Assembly (NCBI RefSeq): GCF_020520425.1
Contig: NC_079492.1
Span: 143,685,861 to 143,749,860 of the forward strand
Source: Spinacia oleracea
Lineage: Eukaryota > Streptophyta > Magnoliopsida > Caryophyllales > Amaranthaceae
DNA length: 64,000 nucleotides
Direction: 5' to 3'
Shown here: one piece after another, positions 9,867 to 22,400 of the stretch
Numbering within the stretch: position 1 is the stretch's first letter
Layout of the letters: the number at the start of each line of letters is the position of its first letter
Notes under the pieces: generated by a model
Seen by the model: the letters and a program-made list of their open reading frames with translations, nothing else
Databases searched by the model: none
Told to the model about the DNA's origin: nothing
Translations under genes and position numbers: made by a program

Positions 9867-12800
9867 ATGTCGGAGATTCGACTAGTTCGATGCCCGAAAT
9901 GCGATAAGGTGTTGCCGGAGCCTACTGTGTATACTGTCTACCAATGTGGTGGCTGTGGTGCTATACTTAAAGGTGAATTTCAAATTTTTTTGACTGTTAT
10001 TTGTAATGCACATAAGGTGTTTGTTAATATGTCTGACTGAGTTTTTATTTTCAATTTGTTTGTTATTCTAATGAAATGAACAGCTAAAAAGAAGTCATCT
10101 GGAATTGAAAAAGTGGTGAATTCTGAAACAGTTGTTGATAAGGTGATAGAGGAGGATATGATTGGAAAGGGTAGTTTTGATATGGGTGGTAGATCACCGG
10201 CGAGATCCACATTTGGGGATGGGGATGGAAGCAAGTCATCAATGGAAGAGCGTCATGAGACTGAGTTTCGCTTACCTAAATCACCTTTGAGGGACAGGTT
10301 TTTGAATGATGTTAGTTTTTCTCCGGCCAGGTCAAGAAATGTTAGCCCATCACCAGTGAGGGGCAACAGTTCAGGTGATCTAGATATTGATGGGATTGGC
10401 ATTTCACCAGGCAGGTCAAGAAATATTAGCAAGTCACCTATGAGGGAGCGAGGGAGTAGATCCCCAATGAGTGTGAGAACGAGAATGGCTAGTAGGTCTC
10501 CCATGAGGGGGACAGATTCTGTTGGTAAATCACCTACAAGGACAATGAATGGAAATATTGTTTCTAAGTTTGATGAATACGATCAGAAAGAACAAGAGGG
10601 AACGGGGGTTGATAATGATGGGCCAGAGGAAATAGTGAGGAATGACAAGATGGCTCCCAAAACTTCATTTAATACATGGCTTCCTGATGATAAACATCCC
10701 AAAGAGTCTAATGATAACAAAATAAATAACGGAAGAATGAAGTGGAGAGATCTAAGTGGTGATGAGGCTGATCGAATCAGTGAAGGGAAGGAATCTGTTT
10801 ATGCTGATGAACACGGGATGATTTCAGAAGGATCAATTGATAATCCAATTCATGGAAGTGGCTATAGCACGGGAAGAATAGACAGAGATTTGAGATTTAG
10901 GGATGATTCTGTCGGAGGGAATGGAAGACCCAGGGCCATTGGAAGTGGCGAGGATAGGGTGATTCACAGAATTTTAAGGGCAGGTGAACACAGGAGGAAT
11001 TCAGCTTCTTTAAGTGAAGTTGACGGACCTTCAAGTTATCATATGGACTCCATCCATGGCCGCTCAAGGCACAGTTTTGAATCTCAGAGAGGACCTGCTA
11101 AGATTCAGTATATGAGGCATCATGAGTTCAGTCAGAACTATCAGGGATCTGAGCACCAATATCCATCAGAATCAGAAGAAGAGTATTTGGGATACAGGCA
11201 GGGATATGAGCAGCAGTTTTCACCAGATAAACATATGCCAAGGCCGTCTTACTTCAAACATGGACCCGGTGTAGTTCATGAAATGGAAAATATATATAAT
11301 CACCCCCCTTTATATGATGGTCGTCCTAAGCATCCACAGTTTCCACATCGTTCAAGGTTGGGTTATGTTCCAGGGAAGTCCTTGGACTTCGATCAGGATT
11401 CTTTCAGATCATATCGCGATGGGCCACATAGTCACCATCCTGCATGTTCTTGCTCACTCTGCAATGCCAATGATTGGGAAGGCCATATGATGTCCCCCAA
11501 TCTAGCGGCCCATCCAACACCTAGACATAGTATGAATCTACCAAGACATGTACCAAGGACCTATGATCCTAGAATGGCACATACTGGTCCTCGAGAACGA
11601 CCTTCCCACCTTGCTCCTCATGCAAGGAGAGTTCTGATAGCTAGCCAGAACAAACGGATTTGCCTCCCTATTGCTGGTGGAGCTCCCTTTGTATCATGCC
11701 ATAGTTGCTTTGAGCTGCTCAAATTGCCTGGGAAGTTCATGACCAAGAAGCACAAGAAGGAGTATCAATTGCAATGTGGGGCTTGCTCCTCTGTTATGTC
11801 CTTTGATCATCAGAATAGGAGTTTTGATGTTCTTCCTACACAGAAGAAACCGGATCCTGTTAAGAGTGTAAACACTACTACCGTCTTTGGTGAAGTGTTG
11901 AATGACCCAGGTCATAGACGTCAGCATGATAGCTTTACTGCTACTAGTACAAATGTTGGATCTTATGATTTTGATGCAACAGGGCATAGCTTCAAGTCTA
12001 TAGAGTCTGTAGCCAATGAAGAATCAAGAGGGCGGAGAATGTGCTTCCGAACTCGACCATATACTGGAGGTGTTTCTCCATCATCTCTTTCTAAGGAAGA
12101 ACACATTTCAGATAGAGAAAGCGTACAAAGCAGCCGTCCCAGTTCTTCAGAGATACCCTTGAAGATGCGTCCTCCTCCTGGTTCACCTTTGCAGGAACAT
12201 CTTGATTACTCTGGCCAATACACAAAAGCTGAGGCAGAATATATAAGAAATTATGCTGGAGAAGAGAAACAAGATACCTCTCAAGACAGCTCTGTGGTAA
12301 ATACAGCAATTACTTCAGAGAATGAAGATAACTCCCATGAGTTATCAACTAGTTTATCCGACTCGGGGGATGCTCCAAAAGAATACAAAGATGAAACCAA
12401 ACCTTCCTCGAAATCTCCTTTCTGGAGACCCTTCTCACCAAAACCCGGTCCTGCTTCCCCTGAAAAAGCCGAGGTATATGTCAATGGTCAGCAGGTACCG
12501 CTTCATGTAATTAAAAAGGCAGAGAAGCTTGCTGGATCTATTGAACCAGGAGACTACTGGTAATCCTCTGCAATACCTTTTAACTTCATTTTCTTTGAAA
12601 CTCTAAGAGCATGTTTGGTATAGCATTTTTCAATTGTTGGTAATGGAATCAATCAACTAATTCCATTACCTATTGTTTGGTATGAGAGATGGATAACACA
12701 TTCCATTTTCGAAGGTTACCATTACCACCAATTTGTTACCATTGCTAACCTTGTGGTAACAAAGCTTTCCCTCCTCAATCTCTAATTTGATACAAGAGAT

Positions 12801-14298
12801 TGCTTTCCTCGAGTATACCAAACAACAAATAATGGTAACAATTAACGTTACCATTTCTCCTTCTTAAATGTTTCCAATCCCATTCCCTTTCCTATTTCAT
12901 ACCAAACATGCTCTAAAATTCAATATATGTATGCAGTAGAATGAATGATCCTAGGTTGGTCACTCAGTTGTTTCTTAAAGGACATTCCTCATATTTTTTT
13001 CAATTTGTAATTTCGTTTCAGGTATGATCCCAAAGCTGGTTTTTGGGGTGTAATGGGCCATCATTGCTTAGGAATACTTCCAGTGAGTTAGAGTACTCAA
13101 CAATTCCTTTTATTACTTTTAGATTCATCTACTTCCTTGCAGTTTTCCCATACTATGTTAGTAAATTTAAGAAAGTGGAATTGTTGTTTGTGTTGCAGCC
13201 ATCTATTCAAGAATTCAGTTTTCCCATGCCAGCAAGTTGTTCTAGAGGGGACTCTGCTGTTTATGTAAATGGCAGAGAGCTTAAAAAAAGAGAACTTAAT
13301 TTACTTTCCAGTCGAGGACTTCCAACTACGAAGAACAAGAGATATATTGTTGATATATCCGGAAAAGTTCTGGAGGAGCAGAGCAAGGACTTCATTGTTA
13401 ACCTTGGAAAACTTGCCCCCACGTAAGTTTCTCTGAAGCTTTTGTTAGTTCAATTGGGGTTATACTTAAGACTTGAAACTGTTCTGCATGCATGGATTAT
13501 CTTATGTTAGTTCAATGATTTTTCCCGTATTCACTTGTTATTGCATCTGTTGAGGTTTTACCTGCTAATTCAATTCTTCAGGCTAAGAAACTACATGGAA
13601 TTTTTGGACAATGTTAGTCAATTCATGAGTCGTGACCCTTCTGCATCACACTTACAAAATTTCATTACACTATGTCAGCTCAAGTAGCCCCTTCTTTACA
13701 CCAGAAACCTCATGTATATTTTGATAATGTAAATGTTCAAGTATGGCGGTAAATTAGTTGTCCTATTGTATGTATTTTGGTCAATTGATTGGGAAATCAT
13801 GATCCTATTACTTTGAATACTGCCTACATGTTTCAGAAGTTAGCTTTGAGTCTTCTTTACTACAGTACAATTTTAGCTGCAGACACTATCATTAATCCGA
13901 AAACATTTTTGGTTCAGTTTTGGTTATGCACTGTAAGTCTATGTCTTAGTCAGGCACTTACAGGAGTGATTTTTTCTTAAATGTCCGTAATTAGCAAACC
14001 GTGATTAGACTTGGTTAAGGGAAACATAGATATTTCATCCCCTGCAAGCTTTCGGACTATTGGACAATTAGCCAAACTCATGTTGAATTCAGCGCCTCAA
14101 TATCAAAATTACTCGCTCTATCTTTTTATTTTGTTTCCATGTGTTATTGCTAGCTGCAGTAGTGGACTAGCTAGTAACTGTTCTTTGTTATTCTATTTTC
14201 CATTCTTGTTGATGGGTTTTTGTTTCTTCTTTTGTATCAGAGTTGAGAAGAACAAGCGTGGATTTGGTATGCGTGTTCCAGAAGAGTACATTACTTGA
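9867..14298 (+). CDS. EDR4/DUF3133-like zinc-ribbon protein, 974 aa
   Basis: Five exons: 9867-9972, 10084-12559, 13022-13082, 13199-13422, 14241-14298. They sum to 975 codons with consistent phases. Residues 1-35 carry a zinc ribbon (C9, C12, C27, C30; CPKC and CGGC). Residues about 70-180 are rich in SP/RSP repeats (SPARS, SPMR, SPTR), candidate sites for proline-directed kinases. A CSCSLC cluster is at 490-495. The DUF3133 probable zinc ribbon has C574, C577, C600 and C603. From about 830 a conserved C-terminal domain runs to the end (VYVNGQ, DYWYDPKAGFWG, FVNGRELK-like, SRGLPTT, GFGMRVP). That domain is split over exons 2-5, which confirms the joins. Family knowledge: Arabidopsis EDR4 acts in defence signalling with the kinase EDR1 and clathrin. 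This protein is longer and is probably a paralogue of EDR4, so that role is not assured. Intron 2 holds a Tourist-like MITE. Confidence 0.88.
12607..12913. mobile_element. Tourist-like (PIF/Harbinger) MITE in intron of EDR4-like gene
   Basis: The ends GAGCATGTTTGGTAT and ATACCAAACATGCTC are exact inverted repeats, with TAA on each side (12604-12606, 12914-12916). It is 307 bp long. A diverged inverted copy of the same family lies in the second intron of the TBL gene at about 23825-24113. Confidence 0.85.
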
Positions 14299-16260
14299 TT
14301 GTTAAAACCACCACAGCAACCAACAATGTGACATTCAGCTCACATTGTGATCTGTAAAGTGCAAAATATCCCATATGAAATTTGGGTGTAAATCATTAAT
14401 TTCCTCGTTATCGTGGTATATATGTAGTGTGTTTGTATTTGTTTGATTCACGAAATACCACCCATTCTTTGTAAATTGTTCTAACGTCTAAGTTGTCATT
14501 ATCGATTCATCATTCTTCTTCTTGGTAGTTCAAGATCCAAGTCTATCAGTTCAAGATGTTGACTTTGGAGCATGATTGTGTGACATACAAGTTATTGAGG
14601 ATTTCTCATTTAGTACTGATCTGTAACTCTGTAAAACTAATACAAAAACAACCAGTTGGAGATTTTCCAACTTGTTTGTTATTCTTTTTATCTGTCTTCA
14701 CAGAATTTTTAAATGCAGTCTGTTCATTATTTCTCAACAGATCTGTTGAAGCAGATATACCAACTAGAATTTTAAGGGCTATTTTTTTTAGCAACTTGAC
14801 TTCAAAAAGTTTGTGTTGTGATTGTTTATGCATTTTGTGGAATCATGAACATAAACTTTTCAACTTAAAGTATAGTTTTTTTGTTGTGGAATTATGAAAT
14901 GACAAGATTCAATTTTTTTTTTCCACTTTATCTTTCTATCTCTCTTAAAGGAGATTATGAATATCTTTACTTTATTAGGAGATCCAAAGAATAATCAATG
15001 ATAAAATTTTATTAGGAGCACTATTTGCTGTTGTTCAAATCTAGTGAGGATGAGTTTAGGAGATCAATACATGATCATTTCCTCACAAGGAAAGTTCAAG
15101 TGGCCAAACCCGAATGTATTGTTTTTTTATGATTTTTTTTTATTTTCTTATGGTAGTATATATTTACGATGATTTATCAAGATCTGCAAAACGCAGCTTT
15201 AAAGAATTAACTCAATTTTTACTTTCAAAACAAATAATTTTAAGCTTACTTGAACATAACTCCAACGCTTTGTGCTTGGTGAGAGCAATATAATTCGATA
15301 TTTTCGCATCTTTTCAATTATTGGTCTTTGGAATTTGATTATGTGAGATCTCTATTGACTATTGACTGAAATCACAAGTAAAATGTTTTCCATATTTATG
15401 TTGTCGATTTCTCTTAGTAAAACTACAAGTCGTTCCCTCATTTCGCAACCCCCATGAAGTATTCATGAAGCTGGAGAAAGTTAAGGGTGAGTTATTCCAT
15501 GTCTTTTTTTTATTATAGATTAAGTGAGTTATTCCATTGGTAATAGTGTGAATGATTTTTTTAGTAAAGACTCTAGTATAAATATGAAAAGCGGAGGGAA
15601 TTTGGAGATTAGTATGTAATTCTCAAACTATATTCAAAACTATGAAAGTTGAAGGATTGAAAGTCATGTGGGCAAAGTAATTTTCCCCCTCCAACCCAAT
15701 CAAAAGTAGCCAAGTAAGACCGATCCTATCCAAAGCTTTATATTCCATGACATTAATAAAGTAAGTCCGGTCCGGTCCAAAATCGGTTTTCAAATGATGT
15801 CGAACCGAAAATGAGAACAAGTACTTATATACTTTTATCCGGAGATTAGTCGGTTGTCTTTACTCAAGTCATACGGTTTCTTCTTGTCCAAACGGTTTGA
15901 AGAACCTCTAATTTCATACTGTACTACTAGAAAAACCGATCCAATTGAGTAAATTGACCCAAATTACTCTACTTATATCCTAAACTAACTCGAACCACAA
16001 TAATCTATTACAACTTCAAATATAGTTGAAATCAATTTATTTTCCATCATTAACTATTGATAATTATAGATCCAAGAGTTAAATCCGAATTAACCCTAAC
16101 AGGTGCTCGAATCGAAATATTCTTCTCCTAATTAAACCAACAACGTACCCAAATCGAAATATTCTTCTCCAAATTAACCCAACACAATTACACAATACCC
16201 GAATCGAAATATTCTTCACCTGATGCCCCAAATATTACTCGACCCGAATTTTTGCATAAA
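14299..16260. other. 3' UTR and intergenic DNA between EDR4-like and TBL genes
   Basis: The first few hundred bases probably include the EDR4-like 3' UTR. The rest is AT-rich. The ttcttctcc-containing word cgaaatattcttc recurs at about 16110-16220 (three loose copies). No gene, RNA or delimited transposon is recognised. Confidence 0.4.
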
Positions 16261-16447
16261 AAATACTAAAATAATGTTATGTTATCGTGACCAAAACTCA
16301 GCACGGTGGAGATTTTGTCGGCATCAGGTCCCAACTCAACTCACTGGTGTGACCTCTCTTCCATAGAAATAGAGAGAAGCAGGAGAGAGAAAACGAAGGG
16401 GATAGTGAGAGAAGTGAGTGATTTCCCAGAGTTGTGTTCTTGCGAAA

Positions 16448-19400
16448 ATGAAGTGGTATTCCAAAATGTGGGCACTTCACAAACACAAATCATCAATTAT
16501 CAAATTAGGTGTAATGATCTTAGCTACTACTCTTGTTATTCGACTTTTTCTCTATAATGACTCCAGATTTCCTCCTGATTCTCCCCTAATTCAACAAACC
16601 ACTCCAGTTCAAACCCCACATCTCCCATTTCCGGACCACATTATGTCAGATTCCAGAATCAATGATGAATTGCATAAAAAATCAGGTATGAATTCGATCT
16701 TAATCTTGGTTTTTTAATCCTTGCGAAGTATTATTACTTCTACTAATCTGTAGGATTGTGTAATGTAATCAGGGTTGTGTAATTATGATTGTTTTTTCAT
16801 GTTTGGCTGTGAGTAATGAGTAAGGATCTGACGGGTTGTCTGAAAAATCTGGGTTTTATTGGTTAAGAAAGGCGAATTATTAATGGGTTTGAATTTGTAA
16901 TTGAAATTGGTTCTACCTTTTTATGTTCTTATTTTCATTGGGCACTGCTCATTTTTCGTTGTAGTAGATGGTCGACAGGAGATAATTTCTTGGTTCATGC
17001 TATGAACTCGGGTTAAGGCTTTGGCAGTGTTGTTGTTGCTCACATTTCACCGTAATGGTGGATCTTCTGTCATTGTTTTAACCAAATTTGGAGTTTTCCT
17101 TTCAATGCTGAACTCTTCTTGTTTAGGTTCTTTAGTTTTACAATGGTTTGATGAGGATGTAACAGCAACTATGTTTGTTTGCTTTCTGATTAGCTTAGTT
17201 GGAAGATGTTCATCACAAGAGGGAAAAGTACCTTTACGGCACGATTGGTAGCCGGTAATAAACGGTGGGAATGGGAATAAATCCTAGTGTTATTTGGCAA
17301 GAAATTAACATCATGATATCCATGATAATGAAATTTTGTCACAACCTTGGTGTTTTTCTTCATAAATTTGCATCCCCACCTAATACCACTCCCCAAATGG
17401 TAATGGAAATTTATAAAGAAAAAGAGATGATTTTGAGTGAATTATCATTACCATGAGAATGGATATTGATTTTCCTTACAAATTTACATACAAAACGGGC
17501 CGTTAATGTATTCACAAACATTTTAGCAGGTAATTAGGTAAATTAGGTAGGCAACAGTACATGAATTTGGATGTTAAGAGCTGGTCATTTGGACTTACTA
17601 CTATCGATTAGAAACATAGGGAGCCTGTTTGATTTGAGGCGATATTTTAAAGGCAACGGCGAAAGGAAGTATTTGTGTACAATGCTTTCTCAAGTGTCCA
17701 AGATAATGCATTGCAGTCACTATTTCAGTCTGTATTATTCACCTTCCTGGCTTCTTAGTTCCTCCCTAATATTGTAAACTAGAGGATGGAATTATATTTG
17801 TTTATCACAAGCAATTTTGTGTACATGATTTTATTATGATGTTCTGTTAGAACTCACCATTTAGGTTGAGTTTATTGCTTGAAACTGATCATCAGTAAGC
17901 ATTGAGAGAAAGAGAAATCAGAGAACTTTAGAGAGAGTTTTATTTATTTCAGACGAATGAATTCAATTGATTACAGAAGCTGAGTAATCTATAAATACAA
18001 TGTGATTGGTGATGTGTTCCAACCAATGAGAGAGCTACAAACTTACACATCAGCAATTACAATTATCAGTGCAATATTATTACAACTGAGATGTACTAAC
18101 AGACTGCTAACAGAATCCCTAGAATATAGGATAGGTAGTTAGAGCTGACATCATTGCTTCTAGAATATGCTGAGTTTTGTCAGCATGCTGATGAGCTTGA
18201 TCAGCTTGATCATTCTGCTTCTGTGCAGCATGCTGTACACCAACACCCCCCTTCAAACTTGGTGTGGGGAAGGTATGAACCATACCAAGTTTGGAAGAAA
18301 GAATCCTGTGTTGACATCCAGGAAGAATCTTTGTAAAAATGTCAGCTAACTGATGCTGAGTTGGAAGATAATTGAGTTGGAGAAGTCCTTCAAGCACTTT
18401 ATCCCTAGTGAAATGACAATCCACTTCAATGTGTTTTGTCCTTTCATGAAAGATGGGATTTTTAGCAATATGTAGTGCTGATTGATTGTCACAGTTTAGT
18501 TGTACTGGTTTCAGATTGGTGATGCCTAACTCTTCCAATAATCGAACAACCCAAGTAACCTCACTTGCAGCTTGAGACATAGCCCTATACTCTGCCTCAG
18601 AAGAGCTTTTAGAAACTGTAGACTGCTTTTTAGATTTCCAGCTAATTGGGGAATTGCCAAGAAGAAGAATGTAGCCTGTGACTGATCTTCTGGTTGAAGA
18701 GCAAGCTGCCCAATCAGAGTCAGAAAAAGCTTGTAATGTTAGTTGATTTGTAGCTTTGAGAAGGATTCCTTGGCCTGCTGTATGGTTGACATACCTAAGA
18801 GTATGAGTGAGAGCTTGAACATGATCAAGCTTAGGAGAGTGCATAAATTGACTGAGGGATTGCACAGCAAAAGCAAGATCTGGTCTGGTATGGGTAAGAA
18901 AGTTCAGTTTGCCAACATAGCACCTATACAGATCAACATTGGGATAATCCTCTCCTTCTGGTGTGAGCTTAAGATTCAGAGGAAAGGGAGTGACTGCTGG
19001 TTTGGAAATATCCAGCTCACAATCAGTTAGCATTTCCTTTGTGTATTTTCTTTGAGTAAGAACATAACCATCAGTAGTCTGACTGATTTCAATCCCAAGA
19101 AAGTAATTGAGTAAACCCAAATCTTTGATGCTGAAGGTGTTATGGAGATGTGCTTTTAATGAAGAGATTTCAGTTTCATCAGAACCTGTAACAATGATAT
19201 CATCCACATACACAGCCACAATTGTAACATGAGGAGAGGTGTGTTTAATAAATAAGGAGTAGTCATTTTTAGATTGCTTGTAGCCTTGACACTTCAGTTC
19301 ATCAAGCAATCTGGCAAACCATTGCCTAGAAGCTTGTTTGAGACCATAGAGTGATTTTGTGAGCTTACAAACATGACCTGTAGGAGCATGAACACCATCA

Positions 19401-22400
19401 GGAACTTTCATATAAACTTCTTCATCAAGATGTCCATGAAGAAAAGCATTGTTTATGTCCAACTGAAATAATTTCCAGCCTTTACTAGCAGCAAGAGAGA
19501 TCAAACACCTTACTGTAGACATTTTTACCACTGGAGAGAAAGTTTCATGGTAATCTATGCCATATTTTTGTGTAAAACCTTTGGCAACCAGTCTGGCTTT
19601 GTACCTCTCAACTGAACCATCTGCATTCTTTTTAATTCTATACACCCATTTACACCCAATAGCTTTCTTTCCTTTAGGTAAAACAACAAAATCCCAAGTG
19701 TGGTTGTTGTTCAATGCAGTGATTTCTTTTTCCATGGCATCCAACCATCTATCATCAGTAGCAGCTTCCTTATAGGTAGTTGGTTCAATATGATGTAAAT
19801 GAGCAGCAATCAGAACTTTGTGTGTGTCAGGAAGGGTGTCATAAGCAACAAGATTACACCAGTGCTTGACAGGTTTGGAGCACACAAAATCTTTAAGATG
19901 TGTAGGAGGTTTAGATATTCTGGTGGATTTTCTGCAGAGTTGTTCAGAAGATGCTGTAGGAACAATAGGAGAATGTAAAGGAGAAGTGGAATGTGTTGGT
20001 TCTTCAGAAACTTCTTCAGAAAGAATATCAGTAGAAGAATTGGAGGGGGATTCAATTTCAGGTGATGGATGTTGAAGTTCTTGTGGTTGGATTGGTGAAA
20101 TTGAAAAAGAATCTGAAAAAGAAGTCACAATAGGTAAGAAAAATTTGGTTGAATAAGCTGTATTAGGATTAGAAGAATAATGGAAAGGAAAGTGATGTTC
20201 ATGAAAGAGAACATCTCTGGATGTGGTGATTTTATTGTTTGAGAGATTTAGAACTTTGTAAGCCTTTTGTGTTGAGGGATAGCCAATAAAGACACATGGA
20301 TTTGCTCTTGGATCAAACTTTGACCTCTGTACTTTGGAAGTGGTTATGTAGCAAAGGCAGCCAAACACTCTCAAATGAGAAATATTAGGCTTGCTGTTAA
20401 ACAACCTTTCATAGGGAGTAGAGAAGTTTATGCTTTTTAGAGGCATTCTGTTGATGAGATATGTTGCTGTAAGTACACAAGCACTCCAGTATTTGTCAGG
20501 AAGTTTGGATTGAAAAGACAAAGCTCTGGCAGTTTCAAGGAGATGTTTGTGTTTTCTCTCCACAACACCATTTTGCTGAGGTGTATGACTGCAACTAGTC
20601 TGTCCTAGAATACCTTTCTCAATAAATAATTCTTTCATTCTTCCCTCAGTAAGATCAGGAGCATTGTCAGATCTTACTTGTTTCACAGTTAGACCAAACT
20701 GGTTTTCAACATAAAGTAAAAACTGAGACATGATTTGAACTGAATCTGTTTTATTTCTCATAAGATGTGTCCAAGTCATCCTAGTGTAATCATCAACAAT
20801 TGTAAGGAATTGATTACATCTGGAAGTATCTAAAACAGAATATGGACCCCATACATCAATATGAATGAGTTCAAAAGGTGTAGTGGTTTTGATACAACTA
20901 GATGAAAATGGAAATCTAGTTTGTTTGGTTAGTGGACAGATTTGACAAAATGATTCAGCTAAACAACCATGTACATCAACACCTTTGAGACCTTTTATTT
21001 TTCCAAAAGACATGTGACCAAGTCTGAGATGCCACAACTTGGCTTCTTGTATTGCTGCTGGTTTGGCTGCTGAAAGAGCATACTTATGTGAACCAGGAAT
21101 CTTGTCTGATACAAAGAGATCTTCACTTAGGCTATACAGACCTCTCTCCAACTTACCAAGCAGAATATGCTTGTTCTTGGAAAGGTCCTGAAGATAACAT
21201 TCACCATTTGTAAAAGAGATTGAACATTTAGTGTCACAACAAAGTTTAGAAATGGATATCAGATTAAACTGAAACTTTGGGACATGTAAAACATTTCTGA
21301 GAACAATGTCTTGACTTAACTGTATTGTACCCTTATGTTTTACTTTTAATTCAGTTCCATCAGGTATAGTAATAGTGTGTTGATCATCATGTACACTCTC
21401 AAATGTAGTGAAAAGTGACAGATCAGAACACATGTGATCACTAGCACCACTGTCTAGTATCCACTTTCTTCTGAAATTAGACAGAAAACAAAATGTACCT
21501 TTAGGGTGGGAACTGGTTGCTAATCCAAGTGAGTGAGAGCCAATATTCTCAACTTGATTAGCAACTTGCTGGCTTTGTAGGCATTTCATCAATTGATTGT
21601 ATTGCTCTTCTGTAAAAGTAGCATGAATCATCCCTGCATCTGCCTCCTCTTGAGTTTCTTTAGAATTAAACTCATCCAGTTGAGCTGCTGCTGCTATTCT
21701 CTTTCCTTTACCCTTAAAGTCCTTTGGATAACCATGGAGTTTCCAGCATTTATCAATAGTGTGATTCTTCATTTTGCAATGATCACAGAACAAATTGTTC
21801 CTGGTGTTGTTGAAGCTTCTATACTGGTTTCCAGATCCTGAATTTTGTGGATTGGAACTTGAATTGTACTGATTCTTGTAAATTTTATTGTCAAATCTTC
21901 TTGCATTGAATGCTGTGGACTCTGTTTGCACTTGAACTCTGTGATTATGTACTTCCTTTTGCTGTTCTTCCTGAAGTAAAAGACCATATGCTTTTGAAAT
22001 CGTAGGTAGAGGACTCATCATCAATATAGTACTCTTAGTGTGTTCATACTTTTGACTCAATTTCATCAAGAACTGAATCAACCTTTGATTTTGTTGTGTT
22101 TTCAACAATTTCTGAGTGAGTGTGCAACTGCAGCCTGTGCAAACACAAACAGGTAAAGGTTCTAGTCCATCCAGCTGATCCCACAGAAGTTTGATCTTGG
22201 TAAAGAAACTAGCAACAGCTTCATCATCTCCTTGTGTTAAGTCTCCTAACTGTTGTTGTATAGTAAACAGTTGTGGTCCAGATTCTCTGCAATATCTTTC
22301 CTCTAAATCGAGCCATATTGCTCTTGCAGTTTTGAGGTACAGAACACTTCTTGCAACTGAAGCTTCAAGTGAGGCCAATATCCATGAAATGACCAAGTCA

